NCBI GenBank assembly: GCA_008360955.1
Contig: LUCM01007681.1
Span: 186,001-250,000, forward strand
DNA from: Fasciolopsis buskii
Taxonomy: Eukaryota; Platyhelminthes; Trematoda; Plagiorchiida; Fasciolidae
Direction of reading: 5' to 3'
DNA length: 64,000 bases
In this document: positions 34,419-46,420 of the stretch, piece by piece
Layout of the letters: each line of letters starts with the position of its first letter
Numbering within the stretch: position 1 is the stretch's first letter
Notes under the pieces: model-generated
The model's database searches: none
What the model was told of the DNA's origin: nothing
What the model saw: only the letters and a program-made list of their open reading frames with translations
Translations under genes and position numbers: made by a program

Positions 34419-37400
34419 CTGACTTTTCTTTGGACGATTTGGAAAATGCCAGTCAGGTAGCAAACAAAACATCTTCCCATCGCAAATACCCGCTTGAGCG
34501 ACTGGAGTTTTCTAAAGCAATACTATCTAGAAGTGCTCACGAATAACGCGTGGAGAAGAGCAAAACGAGTAAATGCTTTCAATGTAACTCCATTTGTATG
34601 TGTGTACAGAAAACTGCAAAATCCATAGCGTTTGGTTGACACGAATTCGCCTTTATTCAGCATGATAAACTGCAGTAATTTTCACCGTACTCACTTATTC
34701 AAGGCGTTTAAGACAAAATCTGCTTAGATATGTGGTTTCTTTCTTACCGGCGAAAAGCAAGAGTTGAAACCTAAAACAATTCTGCATCATGTTCATCCAA
34801 GTTTTGATTCAAAAGCGTATATTGCTTCAACAGGCAAAACAATTTTGTAAAAAGACGGTGTTAATTAATCAATCGCGGATGAAATCTAACTGAAGCGGGA
34901 TAAAAAGCATCTGCCTTTCAGAGGAGACTAAGGAATATCAAATCATCTGGAAGGACTTAAAAGAAAAGTTTTGACTTAAAAATCTGCGTCCTAATTACAG
35001 AAACAAGATGGGTTTTGCAATGTGTTACGTAAAGCTTGGCCTTGGAGCAAGATGCTTGAACTCCAGTTGAAATCGCGTTTTCTTGAGCGGAACGATCATG
35101 AAACAGATGCAACTGTATCAAAAGATTTTAATAATTTTTGGAACAGCCATTATTATAATAAATTCAACTGACTAAAAGCTTTGCATAAAAGTCGAGCTTT
35201 TGCAAAAATCGTGAAATATTTTTTGTGAGTTCGGATCGCAGAGCTGTGCTGGTTAAAACACATAAATTTGCTAGTCCCCTAAGATTGTAAAATAAGCTTT
35301 CGAAATTCGGAGTGACAAAAACTAGCACGAAGCAGATCATTCCTGTCGGATTTGGTACGCCTATGACAAAAACCAAACAGCGGAGGAAAACACTAATTTC
35401 TGGATCCTATTTATGCCAATTTCTTTTCTATTTTAAACGTATTTTGTTGCGGACTGAATGCATTTTTAATCAATGCGAATAGGAAGACTAAGTCAAAAGA
35501 ACATCAGCGCTAACTAACAGCAGGGACCGGTAATGACTCATCTAAGACGTAGACTGTTAATCGCAATCCACGGATTACATTATCCGCCCACCAATAGCAA
35601 AACGAAACTTGTCTCTAAAGTATTATATCTTTTCCCTATAGAATTACCCAATTTGTAAGCCATAAATACGAAGCAAGTTGGTTAAAATGCGGTAGTATCT
35701 AGTGACCGATAATACATTTATTATAAACTTAATCATTCCAAATTGTCGACTTAACGGTCTTTCAGTTTTCGGATGAGATATGGCAAACGAGCAATTTAGC
35801 GCGCATTCCTCTGCTGGAATGAAGTGTTTCAAGAATGGACGAGACGGTTTGCATCTATGTCATTGAAACGCTTTGCATTCCCACACAGACGTGAACGGAC
35901 CGTTGCAGCCGGGTATAAGTGAAAAGTATCCCGAAAAACGCCATTTCCTTAACATTTACTTTGTTTGTCGATGATCTGCAGTTCAAGTAGACATAGATTT
36001 AGGATTTCTTCCTATCAATCTCTCAAAATAAAGCCAGAAGCTTCATGGAGCTCGCAGGTATTTGTGAATAGTTTGTCGGATTAGTGCTTTCTGCACCTGG
36101 GTGACTTCGTTTCAGGATTCATCTTTCAAATTCAAACCCCAGATCATTCGGTCAAACTAAGACTTTCGAGGCACTAAACGTTCGTGTAAGATCGACCTAA
36201 GGGGCATCGATCTAAGAAGTATGCCAAGTATTACAAAAAGTAAAGCAGACCAATATGAAAAGTTAGCGGCAGTCTGCAATGACCTACTTCCCACCGTGAA
36301 TGCATAAAAAATGACATTTATCTTATTTCACCTCAAATGTTTTCCCCGAATTTATTGGAAATCGGCAAATTCTAAAAAGATGAACACCGATACACTGATT
36401 ATAAGAATAAGAAGGGATTATGAATTTTGAGCAGTGACGTAATGACTTATGAACCATTTTGTCTATTCTTTATTTACATTTTGACCACTTGAACTACAAG
36501 TACAATTCCACCGATGCAAATAGCCAAGTGACTTTGATGACCACGTGATTTTCACCAAAAACACTCCTGTGTTATAGGAATTCACGAGGGAAGCTTTGCA
36601 ACTGGGCGGCCAAATAATTTGCCGATCGGTAGGGAAAAACTGGGACTGAAGCAACCTCACGTGGCTAGAGAAAAGTTGTGCAATATATAAACCTGTGTGC
36701 GAGGAGGACTTGGTTATTTGAAATTAAGAGTTTGCTTTTGTTAGTCTGGCCAGCAAATGATGCACCGTGAATTTCATTAGTCGTGCATAAGGAGATTCAT
36801 TCAATAAAGTTAGCAGAACTTGTCCGTTGATGAGGAAATCTATGCAGAAATCGTCAAGCGACAAAAACTACTCAATAAAATAATTCATACCAATATGATA
36901 AATTCGCTTTATTATGCAATGCCTAGTAAAATTCCGTTTTTGTTCACTGAATTGTTACACTGCAATTTGACAAATGTGAGTTGTAAATCAAATGAATCCC
37001 GTCAATTCGCGTTAAATTTCCTTTTTTGAATTAGAAGTTTCCAGTTCATCTGAATGAAGTTAATTTTATATCTTCTCTACTTTCCGTAGCGAAAACTCAT
37101 GGGCAAATTTTATTTTTAACTGTCGATAAAACGCTGAAGACTTTCGCGGAGATTTAACTTTAGATTCGCGAATCAGTTCAAGGAAATTATTCCCATCTTC
37201 AGTGTCTCGATTCATATGCGTTTAGAAGGAATAAAATCCCCTGGAAGCACGACCTATTTTGCATTTGTTTCTGCCTATTATCCATGCGTACCCGGTGCTT
37301 TGCAATTAAACCATACTAACACCGACCGTACTGGGGGGAATTAAAATCCCTAGTTTGGAATTAACGTCCACTTTCTGCAGGTCATTTATCAATAATCAAA

Positions 37401-40400
37401 GAACTTTGACACGTTGCTACGGTCATTCAAACAAAATCATTGTCTAGTTCTACTAACATTAATTCGAAATGAATTTACGCCGAATATACATTACGTTTTT
37501 CATCGTACTACACTGGAATTAAATTCTGTCGCCATATACTCAATACCAATGTTTCTTTCCATAAACTGATCTGTGAACATCACATTTCCCGTACGGCTGA
37601 TCGTCTGCCATGCTAAGGCAACTCACACTAATGCCTATTACAGAGCAGACATAGGCACAGGCCATCATCAATCCGTTTTCAACAAAAGTCGGGAAAATAA
37701 TCCAGATCGTTTTTTTTGGAATATCGCTGGAATTACTTCAGCTCGGGAGTAGATTATTGGTTTTCAATTTTGGGTAATTTTTTGTCGAGTGATTGAGTAA
37801 ACGATCAGTGATAATGCACAGACCTGATGACTTGTATAGACAAAGCTAAACCCGATCTATGGTGAACTACGCCATTCTGTCCTTCTTCTCTGACCAGAAA
37901 ATGCCACCCCTTTGATGGGACCTTCGTAGTTTAGGTCTTGTACAGTTTTCTTCTTGTAACAGCTGAACTCTTCAAATAAGTATTTTGTTTCCAAACCACA
38001 CTACATCGTCAACATTCATTCATTCCAGTGGTGCCATAGTTTGTCGAGGACGTCCTAAGGTAAAACGTCGATCGTCACTGGTTTTATCCCCTCTGGTTTT
38101 ATCGCCTTGACAAAATTTGTTTTCCGTAAATTCCTCATGCGATTTCGAACATGCCTACGAGAAAGGGGCCCAGGGATTCTATCTTTAAGATTGTACAGGA
38201 GAACTGTCTTCCTGAGTTTCTACGTCGCAACCTGAAATAAATGCGAAGCTTCAAAATATTTGCCATCCTTTCAATTTGGAAATAAACTTCACGGAAACCT
38301 GAAGTTGGCTCGTGGTTACGCATTTAACTGTCATATGCAAGCTAGAAAATAGGAGGGCGATACCATGGATGAAAAATACTACTTTTGTGACGTTTTCATG
38401 TCTTCGTACACATGATCTGATCGTCATCACATCATCGAGATCTCTGATTTAATCTGGGGTTAAGGTAATCCAAGCGACGTTCTAGTCAAGTGACTGAATC
38501 ACTCTGGCGAATCATTCTACAGAGGTTATTACGTCCACCTGTACATTTCTGACTAATAGAGATTTGTCTCGATCTAACAAACGATAAATGGGATACAGTT
38601 TGTGGGTGCTTACAAAGTTGATTTAGTAGAATGCACGTGGGCTTGGGTACACACCGATGTAAGCGAATTTTTCCGATCTGTAAGTAACTATTTTCTGATA
38701 TCTAAATATTTCAGCGATTGCGGTGTATTAGAAATTTCCTTGAATAGCTTGATGAAATGTTTGAGTTAGTTAGGAACACTGAAATGATGTGAATTAATTT
38801 TTAGTTCTGAGTAGTTGAAGTAGGTTCTCGGTTTCCTTGACATCACTTGAAAATACACGACGTTCGTTGTAATGTTAAATAAACCTGAAAAGGAAGGATT
38901 GAAACGCTAGGTAGCAGCCATATTTGTAAGCAAACTCATTTGGTACTCATAGCTTTTTTCTGTCAGTGTCTCACCCTTAAATGTCTCTTTGTGGAAGCTA
39001 AAACCAATCAAAAACTTGAACAATTCACGGAAACAAAAATATGCCAATTTAATTGAACGTGAATCTCAAAATAAGAGTCATTTGAGTGGGCCTCGTTAAA
39101 CGTTTGAATTACTTTCTTGATGATGTATCCCAGTACAAGCGGACACAAAGTTTGTCTTACATCATGGTAGAGAGAATTCTGAGGGACCACGACTTGGAAT
39201 TTCTGTTACGGGACGTGATGATGGAAGAAACGCAAACAAAGACATGATTCACCGAAGCTAAACTAGAACGATTTGTAGAAATCAGAAGTACACCCATATG
39301 AAATATGGGGACAATTTAAATGACATCACCCTAAAAATTCATTGTGGAAAGTCCCTGTGAGCAACAAAACAGTTGGGATGACTGAATCCTTCCAAATTTC
39401 TTCAGCAATGAAGCACAATATATTAGAATTGCGGTAAGTGTCACCTGAAGCTTAGTCGGCATTGAACGGGCAACAAGAAGGCACGTATCGTCTGTGCTAA
39501 GCTATTCAAATCGCGCCCTGCATTATTCCGATGGTGGACTTTTTCCATTCATGAATGTATATTCTGCAGTGAATCTTTTTAAGCTCTCAAACATGACAAT
39601 TCCGGATAGAATTTTCCATGAATACTTGCATTATCGGTCCAAAAGCTCTCGTATAAACCAAGGTTTCTCAACTTGGTGGGCTAAAACCATGGACTCCCAT
39701 TGGCGTTGCGATAAACCCCACGAAGATTGTCTTTGGTGATGATGAACATGATCCCGAAATCAGCGAAGCAATAATCTTCCAAGACAGTGCCCTATGTCGT
39801 GTTTCACGAGCAATTGTTAGAACTAAGAGTTTAAGAGTTTTGGATTCGATGACATTTCCTTAAAGACTGCTGAAAGACTTCCAATCTCCAAAGTCCAATT
39901 TATTCAGCTGCCCGCAATAGTAAATACGTGAACGTTACCCAGAATGTAGTTTCCGTTTTGATAAAATACTTCTGCAAAAGTCACCGAGGTCCAACGTGTA
40001 CTGTGTGACAGAGTACGAAATCAATTGACTCCGTACCGAATCTGGTGTAGTTCACTCCAAAAAGACTGGGATAATCGTCATAGAACAGAGGGAAAACTAT
40101 CGACTATAAACCTTAAGGCACATGAAAATTTTCACGCTATCCAACGATTTCGGTGCAAAAAAACCTCATTGTTTTGCACTCGATTCTTAAACTAATTGTT
40201 TTAGAACCGTGTTTTGAGTCATTTTTTCGCATTCGTCATCCGAAGGCGTTTTGCCTGTAAGAATTGCCTTGCTAAGGATTTGTTCCTACTTGATTTCTCC
40301 AGGTCAATTTCAGTGTAAATGCCTCTACCAGTATGGTACAATGAACGGAGATGAAAAGTGTCAGTCAGAAGTGTAGGACATGAGTTTCGACAAGACATGA

Positions 40401-40800
40401 ATATCGGTAATTCTCTGTGGTAAATGTGTCACTAGTGAAGACAAGATGGTTATCAAAAAACATCTAGAGAGGTACCCAAAAGTCTAGCTTTCGTTTAGAA
40501 ATTCAGTCGAATGAACATAAAGTTAACCAGTTGCCACAAATCCGCCATGGAATACAGCCTTGCAGGCTTCAGCATGCACGTAAGTCGTTTCCTTTTTTGG
40601 TTAAATTTGATCCGTTCATCAAAGATTAGTTTGCATGACCGATAACTGTGAATCAATGTGTTTTCAACAGAAATGATTCTCCTGGTTTCAGTGATTTAGT
40701 GAACGTATTTAGCTTAACAAGGATATGTCTGGTTTTGTTCATTGAAGTGGATTATATTGAGTTCCACTCTTCAATTCGCGTATCCTTATTTGTGTCTAGC
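34419..40800. other. Kirrel 3' UTR and intergenic DNA
   Basis: The first part (to about 35.2 kb) is probably the 3' UTR. The rest is AT-rich with short ORFs (up to about 80 codons, for example 39494-39739 and 35164-35376) that I cannot link to a family. No repeat family was recognised. Confidence 0.4.
35157..35162 (+). promoter_or_regulatory. Candidate polyadenylation signal AATAAA
   Basis: This is the first AATAAA on the + strand after the Kirrel-like stop, 739 nt downstream. It would give a 3' UTR of about 0.75 kb. A hexamer of this kind occurs often by chance in AT-rich DNA, so the assignment is weak. Confidence 0.25.
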
Positions 40801-40814
40801 CCTACAACACTTGG

Positions 40815-40905
40815 TGGACAGTAGTAGCCTAGTGGAATCAACATCAGATTCCAAGTCGACCCGATATTTCACAAGCTTCTCACCGAAGGACTTTGTAGAC
40901 GGTTA
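40815..40905 (+). mobile_element. Possible tRNA-like SINE fragment
   Basis: TAGCCTAGTGG at 40825-40835 fits the pol III A-box pattern exactly, and the next bases resemble a tRNA D-arm to anticodon stretch. No convincing B box follows, so it is at best a fragment. Confidence 0.22.
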
Positions 40906-41835
40906 ATTGGAGCATTTGATGGCGATGTGATTTTGCTGATGAATTCGAAATAGCCAAAGAAACACTATTTCGTGTGAAAGTTGTTGTTGAAATGGCAGCA
41001 GTAGGTTACCCCTTTGTCTTTTCAGCAAACATTTCCTGATCACTCTATTGCTTTATTCTGTCATCCAATCAAACAGTTAATATTTACGACTACAGTTATT
41101 TGTTTCCATATCCCTCAGAACGTATTACACGCTCCCAAGTGGTTTTGCTTGGACCATTTTTCAACACTATGCCAAATTAGAGCACTCTACTGAGGATTTT
41201 CCTCAGTCACTGCGAACTGCACCTACCATTCCAATTTCTTGAAATTACTTATATAAAGGCCTGATTTGATAACTCGAAAGAAATTCCTTTGTGTCAAAAG
41301 TGGTTTTCAAAGATCTTATATTCACAATTTTCTTTATCAAGCTAGCGCTTGTTTTGGTGTTGAAACACAGCATATAGCCATGAATTATACTTTATATACA
41401 CATTGCCACTTTAAAGTTTTATCAGTTTCCGGCTCTCCGTCTCTCTTGTCTCCGGGTTCCAAGTGAATGCAGAATGCCGATAAATTGGAGATCAAAACCA
41501 GCACGATGTCAATTACACTTTCTTTGTCCTTGTTGTAGAAATGAGGACATTATCATTTTCAGCGACCAAACTGGTATTTATGCAATCATTTTTCGCTGTT
41601 TTCTCCACAGACATTCAGCCCACGTACATTTTCAGCTCCCACTAAATAAACAGAGCATATAAGTAATCATATATTATTTATACCGTTTAATTCCAACAGA
41701 TATTTAACTGAAGAGAGTTATACCTCAAATACCGGAAAGAAAATAGATGCTTCTTCTCATGTTCATGAGTTAGCAAAGTATAACATGAAAATGTCAGTGA
41801 CAGAAGATTGCTAATCCTTTGTGAAGTCTGCTTAC

Positions 41836-41904
41836 CAAAAAAAGTCTTGGAGTAACGACCACGGGTATGAAGATATGGAGAAGTGATCATGCACCAGTCG
41901 CAAT
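41836..41904 (-). CDS. Candidate exon, minus strand chain B exon 2
   Basis: Minus-strand 69 nt between a strong acceptor (CATTTTATCCATTTCAG) and donor GTAAGC, phase 1 both sides. With chain B exon 1 it reads S-S-T-S-G-D-C-D-W-C-M-I-T across the junction. No family is recognised. Confidence 0.27.
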
Positions 41905-42493
41905 CTGAAATGGATAAAATGGAAATTGACCAACATAAACCGAAGCACACTGAGTGTATACGCCAGCATAAACACTTATACACTCCAACTCAAAATGTAG
42001 CCCAAAATTTGCCCCTTAACTAAAACACAAGCTGTGAGCAGCCATAACGGATTTGTTTGTAGTAGTGTTGCTTCTGGCTGGTAAGCTTTCCGGCCTTCGG
42101 GTCACGTTGATTTTCCTTCGGTATTGTCCATTTCAATTCGAGTCCTGGGCAACGCCAATCGAAGGTCACTGTCCCGCAAGCACATTAGACTAGACATCGG
42201 GGTTGTATAATGAACCGATACAATTTTTTATTTGCACACAATGACCATAAGTGATACAGATTATCTCTCACGGACGTTTTATAAATTGCTGTCTATGGTG
42301 AAAGAAAGTAAATCATGACGTTTTATAATGTTCTAAGAAGAAAACGATTCAATAATTAAAAAGTAATGAGTTAAACGTTCAGCAGAATCCATCAAAATGT
42401 AAAGGCAAAATTGATTCATCTCGTGAATGACGCGAAGTTCTAAGTGGACATATTCTGTTGCAAATTGATGTCCGGTAAACAATTGAAACTCAC

Positions 42494-42593
42494 CCGAAGT
42501 CGACGAAACTTCTTCAACAACAGTCATATCACCTTGCTCGCAAGTAAAAGCTTTACGCAACAGCCACCGACAACATGACCACGTGCTATAAGT
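42494..42593 (-). CDS. Candidate exon, minus strand chain B exon 1
   Basis: Minus-strand 100 nt between acceptor GGGCCATTCGCAG and donor GTGAGT, phase 0 in and phase 1 out, matching the exon at 41.9 kb. It encodes T-Y-S-T-W-S-C-C-R-W and F-T-C-E-Q-G-D-M-T-V-V-E-E, suggesting a disulfide-bonded protein if real. Confidence 0.27.
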
Positions 42594-43264
42594 CTGCGAA
42601 TGGCCCAGAAACTTAGGGATTAGAACTGTTCATACGCTTCCGAGTAGCACATCAGACAGCCGAAAACTCGAACGAAAAATCGGACTAACTGTATTGCAAA
42701 TCGATAGAATTTCTTTGCAAGGGGTAAAAAATAAGGTCAATTAAAATATACTACTAACCCTGTCCATCCAATTTCCAAACTTTGGTTGAAAACTTTATAA
42801 AAATCACCAAAATGATTCTCTCTAATGGGTTTTAATCGAATTTTGATTGCGTGGATTATGAGCCATGCCCTAAGGTCGCAGTTGATTTAACCATTCCCGC
42901 GGCTGCAGAATAATCAGTCGAATTCACACTTGTTGGTGTCGGCTGCAATTCCGTCATTTCAAACCACGTCTACCCCATTCGAGTGTTGCTGCTGATCAAT
43001 TCGATTTTTTCTCATTAAAAAAATTTCGTAAGATATACTTGTTGGCAAACTCCTGATAACATCGTCATGTTGACACCGGAGAAAGTAAACATTTAGCTTA
43101 TTCAGGGAGACGCAGGTACATTCGTGTTAGATTTAAATTTATTGCTCAAAGACCTCGCTTGGATAATTTAACTTAAAAACTTCATTCAGTCCATTTTTCC
43201 AAAGAGTTCCTCACTGCTTACGGTCAGAAGATGCTCCTGCACTACTATGGCTTTTAGTAAGATC

Positions 43265-43313
43265 ATTCACTTAACGGAATGATGCCAATTTTGCAAACAT
43301 TGGCTAAGTGAAT
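43265..43313. repeat. Small interrupted inverted repeat
   Basis: ATTCACTTA (43265-43273) pairs with TAAGTGAAT (43305-43313), and GCCAAT (43284-43289) pairs with ATTGGC (43299-43304), with a 10-nt bulge on the left. Function unknown. Confidence 0.6.
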
Positions 43314-45517
43314 GAATGTCCTGCGTTTCAAGTACTAGTAATTGTCACCGGCATCAGCAGTTCTTCTGTATACAAAATGATTTTCACCAGAAACTCACCC
43401 TACCATTTTGAAATATATTCGTCTTTAATTATTTACGAGGACAACCTTCACATAAGGGCGATCAAAAATTGCTGAAATAACGAAACAACCCTAAAGCACC
43501 TGAGGTACAAACCGAAAAGACAAAACCTGGGTGAACCATCCACTACAATTTTAATAAGCGTCTTCGATGAATGCAAAACATTCCATTTGCTTAGTCAAAT
43601 TACTGTTTCAAATGGCAAGAATCGGGGGTTCATGACCGTAGGGATTTCGGATTTTTGATGATTCCGCATCTTTAGAGCACTAAAATCCTTTGAAACATTG
43701 GCAGGTAGCCGTATGAATCCTTTGAGCCCTGAGGCTCTATTGGTAGACACGAATAACTCAGTATGCTCTGGATATTCTTGAGAAATATTTTTCTTTGAAT
43801 TTCTTCATTTTACGAATGCTTTCCACTAAAATTTAGCCATATTGTTCAAACGTATGTCTTTGAAATAAAGTAATCTTTAGCAATTGTCTAAACAAGTTTT
43901 GTTTGGAACTTACAGAAGGATGACGGTTAACGAATAGGCAAAGCAACCATATATTTAGACTCTGGTTCCTAATATCGAGGTTGAAATTAACACTGCGGTC
44001 CTTTGGAATGGAAACCATGGCTTCCACCATCCTCGTCGGTGGATAGTAGTTGAAAGATTTTCATAATTTTTGAAGGACACTAAATTTTCTTATTTTCTCT
44101 GTGCAAATCCATGAAACAAGAAGTAGAAAAGACCAGATGCGTTCTTTTCAGTACAGAGCATATCCAAGAAATAAAATCCAGGGAAATGACACACATTAAT
44201 CTTGTCTTCTTGAGCTCTAAATGCTTGCCGAGAATTTGCATTTTTCGGTCTTGCATTAAATGACAGAAGTTAACACTGGTCCTTTCCCATTATCTGTAGC
44301 AAACAGTTCAAAAAATTTTACTATGGATGTTAACGGAACGTCTGGCAGAAGAAAGCAGCAATCTCCGTTAGCCGTGATCATAGAAACCGTAAGAAATGTG
44401 TAATCTGTTGTAATCATGCTATGACAAAATGAACAGGAGCTGCAAATGAGTTGATGCACAAATTATTAAGTCATATGGAAGCCGAATTTTACTATTGTTT
44501 TGAATGTTGAGAAGAGGATAAATCAACGATGTCGAAAAATAACCAGCGGAAAGTACTCGTGTTGATCAAATGACCCATACTTTTGTCGAATTCGTTTGTC
44601 AAGATGAGCCTGCATTTGATTTATGTAGCTATCGTCAGAAGGTAGCGAAAACATATTCCAACAGCACAGTGAATACCAAGGTTTTCAAGAGCACAAGCCA
44701 ACATCGGTATACCGACTCGTTGTCAACGGAAATGGAAGTATTCGTTTGGTCACGTGCAAAACGTACCACCGGAAAAAACATATGGTGTGCCCCCTTTCCA
44801 AGAATGGACTGTTTTCTAATCACACTGATATATAAAAATACTCTTACATTTCGGTAGTCCTCGCGAGACAGTTGACCCAAAGTTCGATGCCATGTGGGAT
44901 GCATTCAGAAACGAAGAGTGTTTTAAATAATCGTTTCAAACAAGACGTGACAATTAACCATGTTAATCTGACGGGTACTTTTACAGAACAACGTGATAAT
45001 CTGTTAAGGTTGTCCGACAGTATTTTCTTTTTAAAAACGATACTTTGATATATGCGGAAGGAAACCCTCGCGATTTGACAGCTTATATTTTTCACTCGAA
45101 TCGTCAACAGTTTAAACCTTCCACAATTGTGTCAACATGAAAGTGCTTTCCGTAGAATGTCTAATATCCACGGTTCTAACCACTTAAATGTTTATCCCTT
45201 GTCAAGCGCAAGCTTGAATAAACTTGTAGCTTTCAGCAAATTTGAAGCCGAATTAATGAATGAGTGATTTTCCGGAAGAACTCATTTGGCAATCAGCTCC
45301 CAGGTGTGGCCCACAAACATTGATCATTTAGTGCAAATTGCTGACGGTCTAAATATGATAACTTTGCGCATTCGGTAGAGTTGCATTTAATGTTCACCAC
45401 TCAAATGGGTGAGAAAATAAAACCACACATTGTCTTTCCAAGATGTTTGGCAGACTGCTTTTTCATGAAAAATTGTACAAGCCGAGGAATAGTTGATTCA
45501 CTTATACCGGGGGCTCC

Positions 45518-45735
45518 CTAATTCAGTGCATACACATTTCTTATGGACCAAACCGAAGATTTTATCACAACAGCAACAAGACAGGACGTTTTGACAGGCT
45601 CGGACATAAAACAGCGTTGCTTACGGTCTTCATCATGAGAACAATCATGGTCGGTTGATAGGCAAAATAAGTGGAAGTTTAGATTAAATGGTTTTGGCAA
45701 CCGCCTATGGGTTTTTGTGTGCAATCTTAGCATAC
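45518..45735 (-). CDS. Candidate minus-strand exon with Cys-rich product
   Basis: The frame is open from a good acceptor (GGTCACTTTTCAG) to a TAG. It encodes F-N-L-N-F-H-L-F-C-L-S-T-D-H-D-C-S and R-C-F-M-S-E-P-V-K-T-S-C-L-V. The 3' border is unclear; GTGTAT inside the stretch could be a donor. No family recognised. Confidence 0.25.
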
Positions 45736-46289
45736 CTGAAAAGTGACCAATAGAAATGCACGGCATTTTTTTCTCGTTTATGATGTTTTTTTCATTGCAA
45801 CGCTCCATTATACCACGATTCGGCTATGAAAAGGTTGACCAAATATTAGTCATAGTGCTGATTCAAAGTAGACTATTACCATATGGATTGTAAGCCATAA
45901 CAAACTCCCCGAATTGTTTCCTAAACAACTTTCCTTCCAATTTAATTCAATAGTAAACAAAAACGGTTAGGTAAAACAAGGGAATTGATACTGTGTTAAT
46001 CAAGTCGATATCGTGTTCCGATCTTCCGGACATTGGTAAACCACTTACTTGTCGATTTACTAATGACTTAGGATTTATAAGTTAGTATTCTGCGCTATGC
46101 AAAACAAATCGTGCTCAGCATTCAGGTAAACAGTAAGAGGAGAATGTTCAAAGAACACCAGACATTTACATTCATTGTACCTGTATAGCTGGATCGTATA
46201 CTGCCAATAGTGAGAAAATCTTCAGTTTCCGTTGTTCACCGTCGATGTTAAAAATTACTTTTTTTATCAACGAACTAGTAGTTTACAAA

Positions 46290-46420
46290 GATTTTCAGGA
46301 ACAGAGTTGCGGCCAGTCGAAGGTTGCCAGATGGGGAAGTTGGCTTGCAGTGGGAAGAACTCGAACCGGCAACCTTCTCGTCCAAACGTCACGAACTTAT
46401 CTGCCTGGCCACCGCCGGTC
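46290..46420 (-). mobile_element. tRNA-derived SINE head, minus strand
   Basis: Read on the minus strand, GTGGCCAGGCAGATAAG (near 46412) resembles an A box, and GGTTGCCGGTTCGAGTTC (near 46375-46358) contains GGTTCGAGTTC, almost a consensus B box, at tRNA-like spacing. The acceptor arms do not pair, so it is not a functional tRNA. Adjacent GGCGG/CCGCC sequence is also typical of such SINE heads. Confidence 0.42.

Larger units (their letters stand above)
40906..46289. other. Intergenic or intronic DNA with candidate minus-strand exons
   Basis: It contains two candidate minus-strand exons (42494-42593, 41836-41904) and a small interrupted hairpin (43265-43313). Further minus ORFs at 45518-45735, 44635-44820 and 44256-44459 are Cys-containing but have ambiguous borders. 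Confidence 0.35.
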
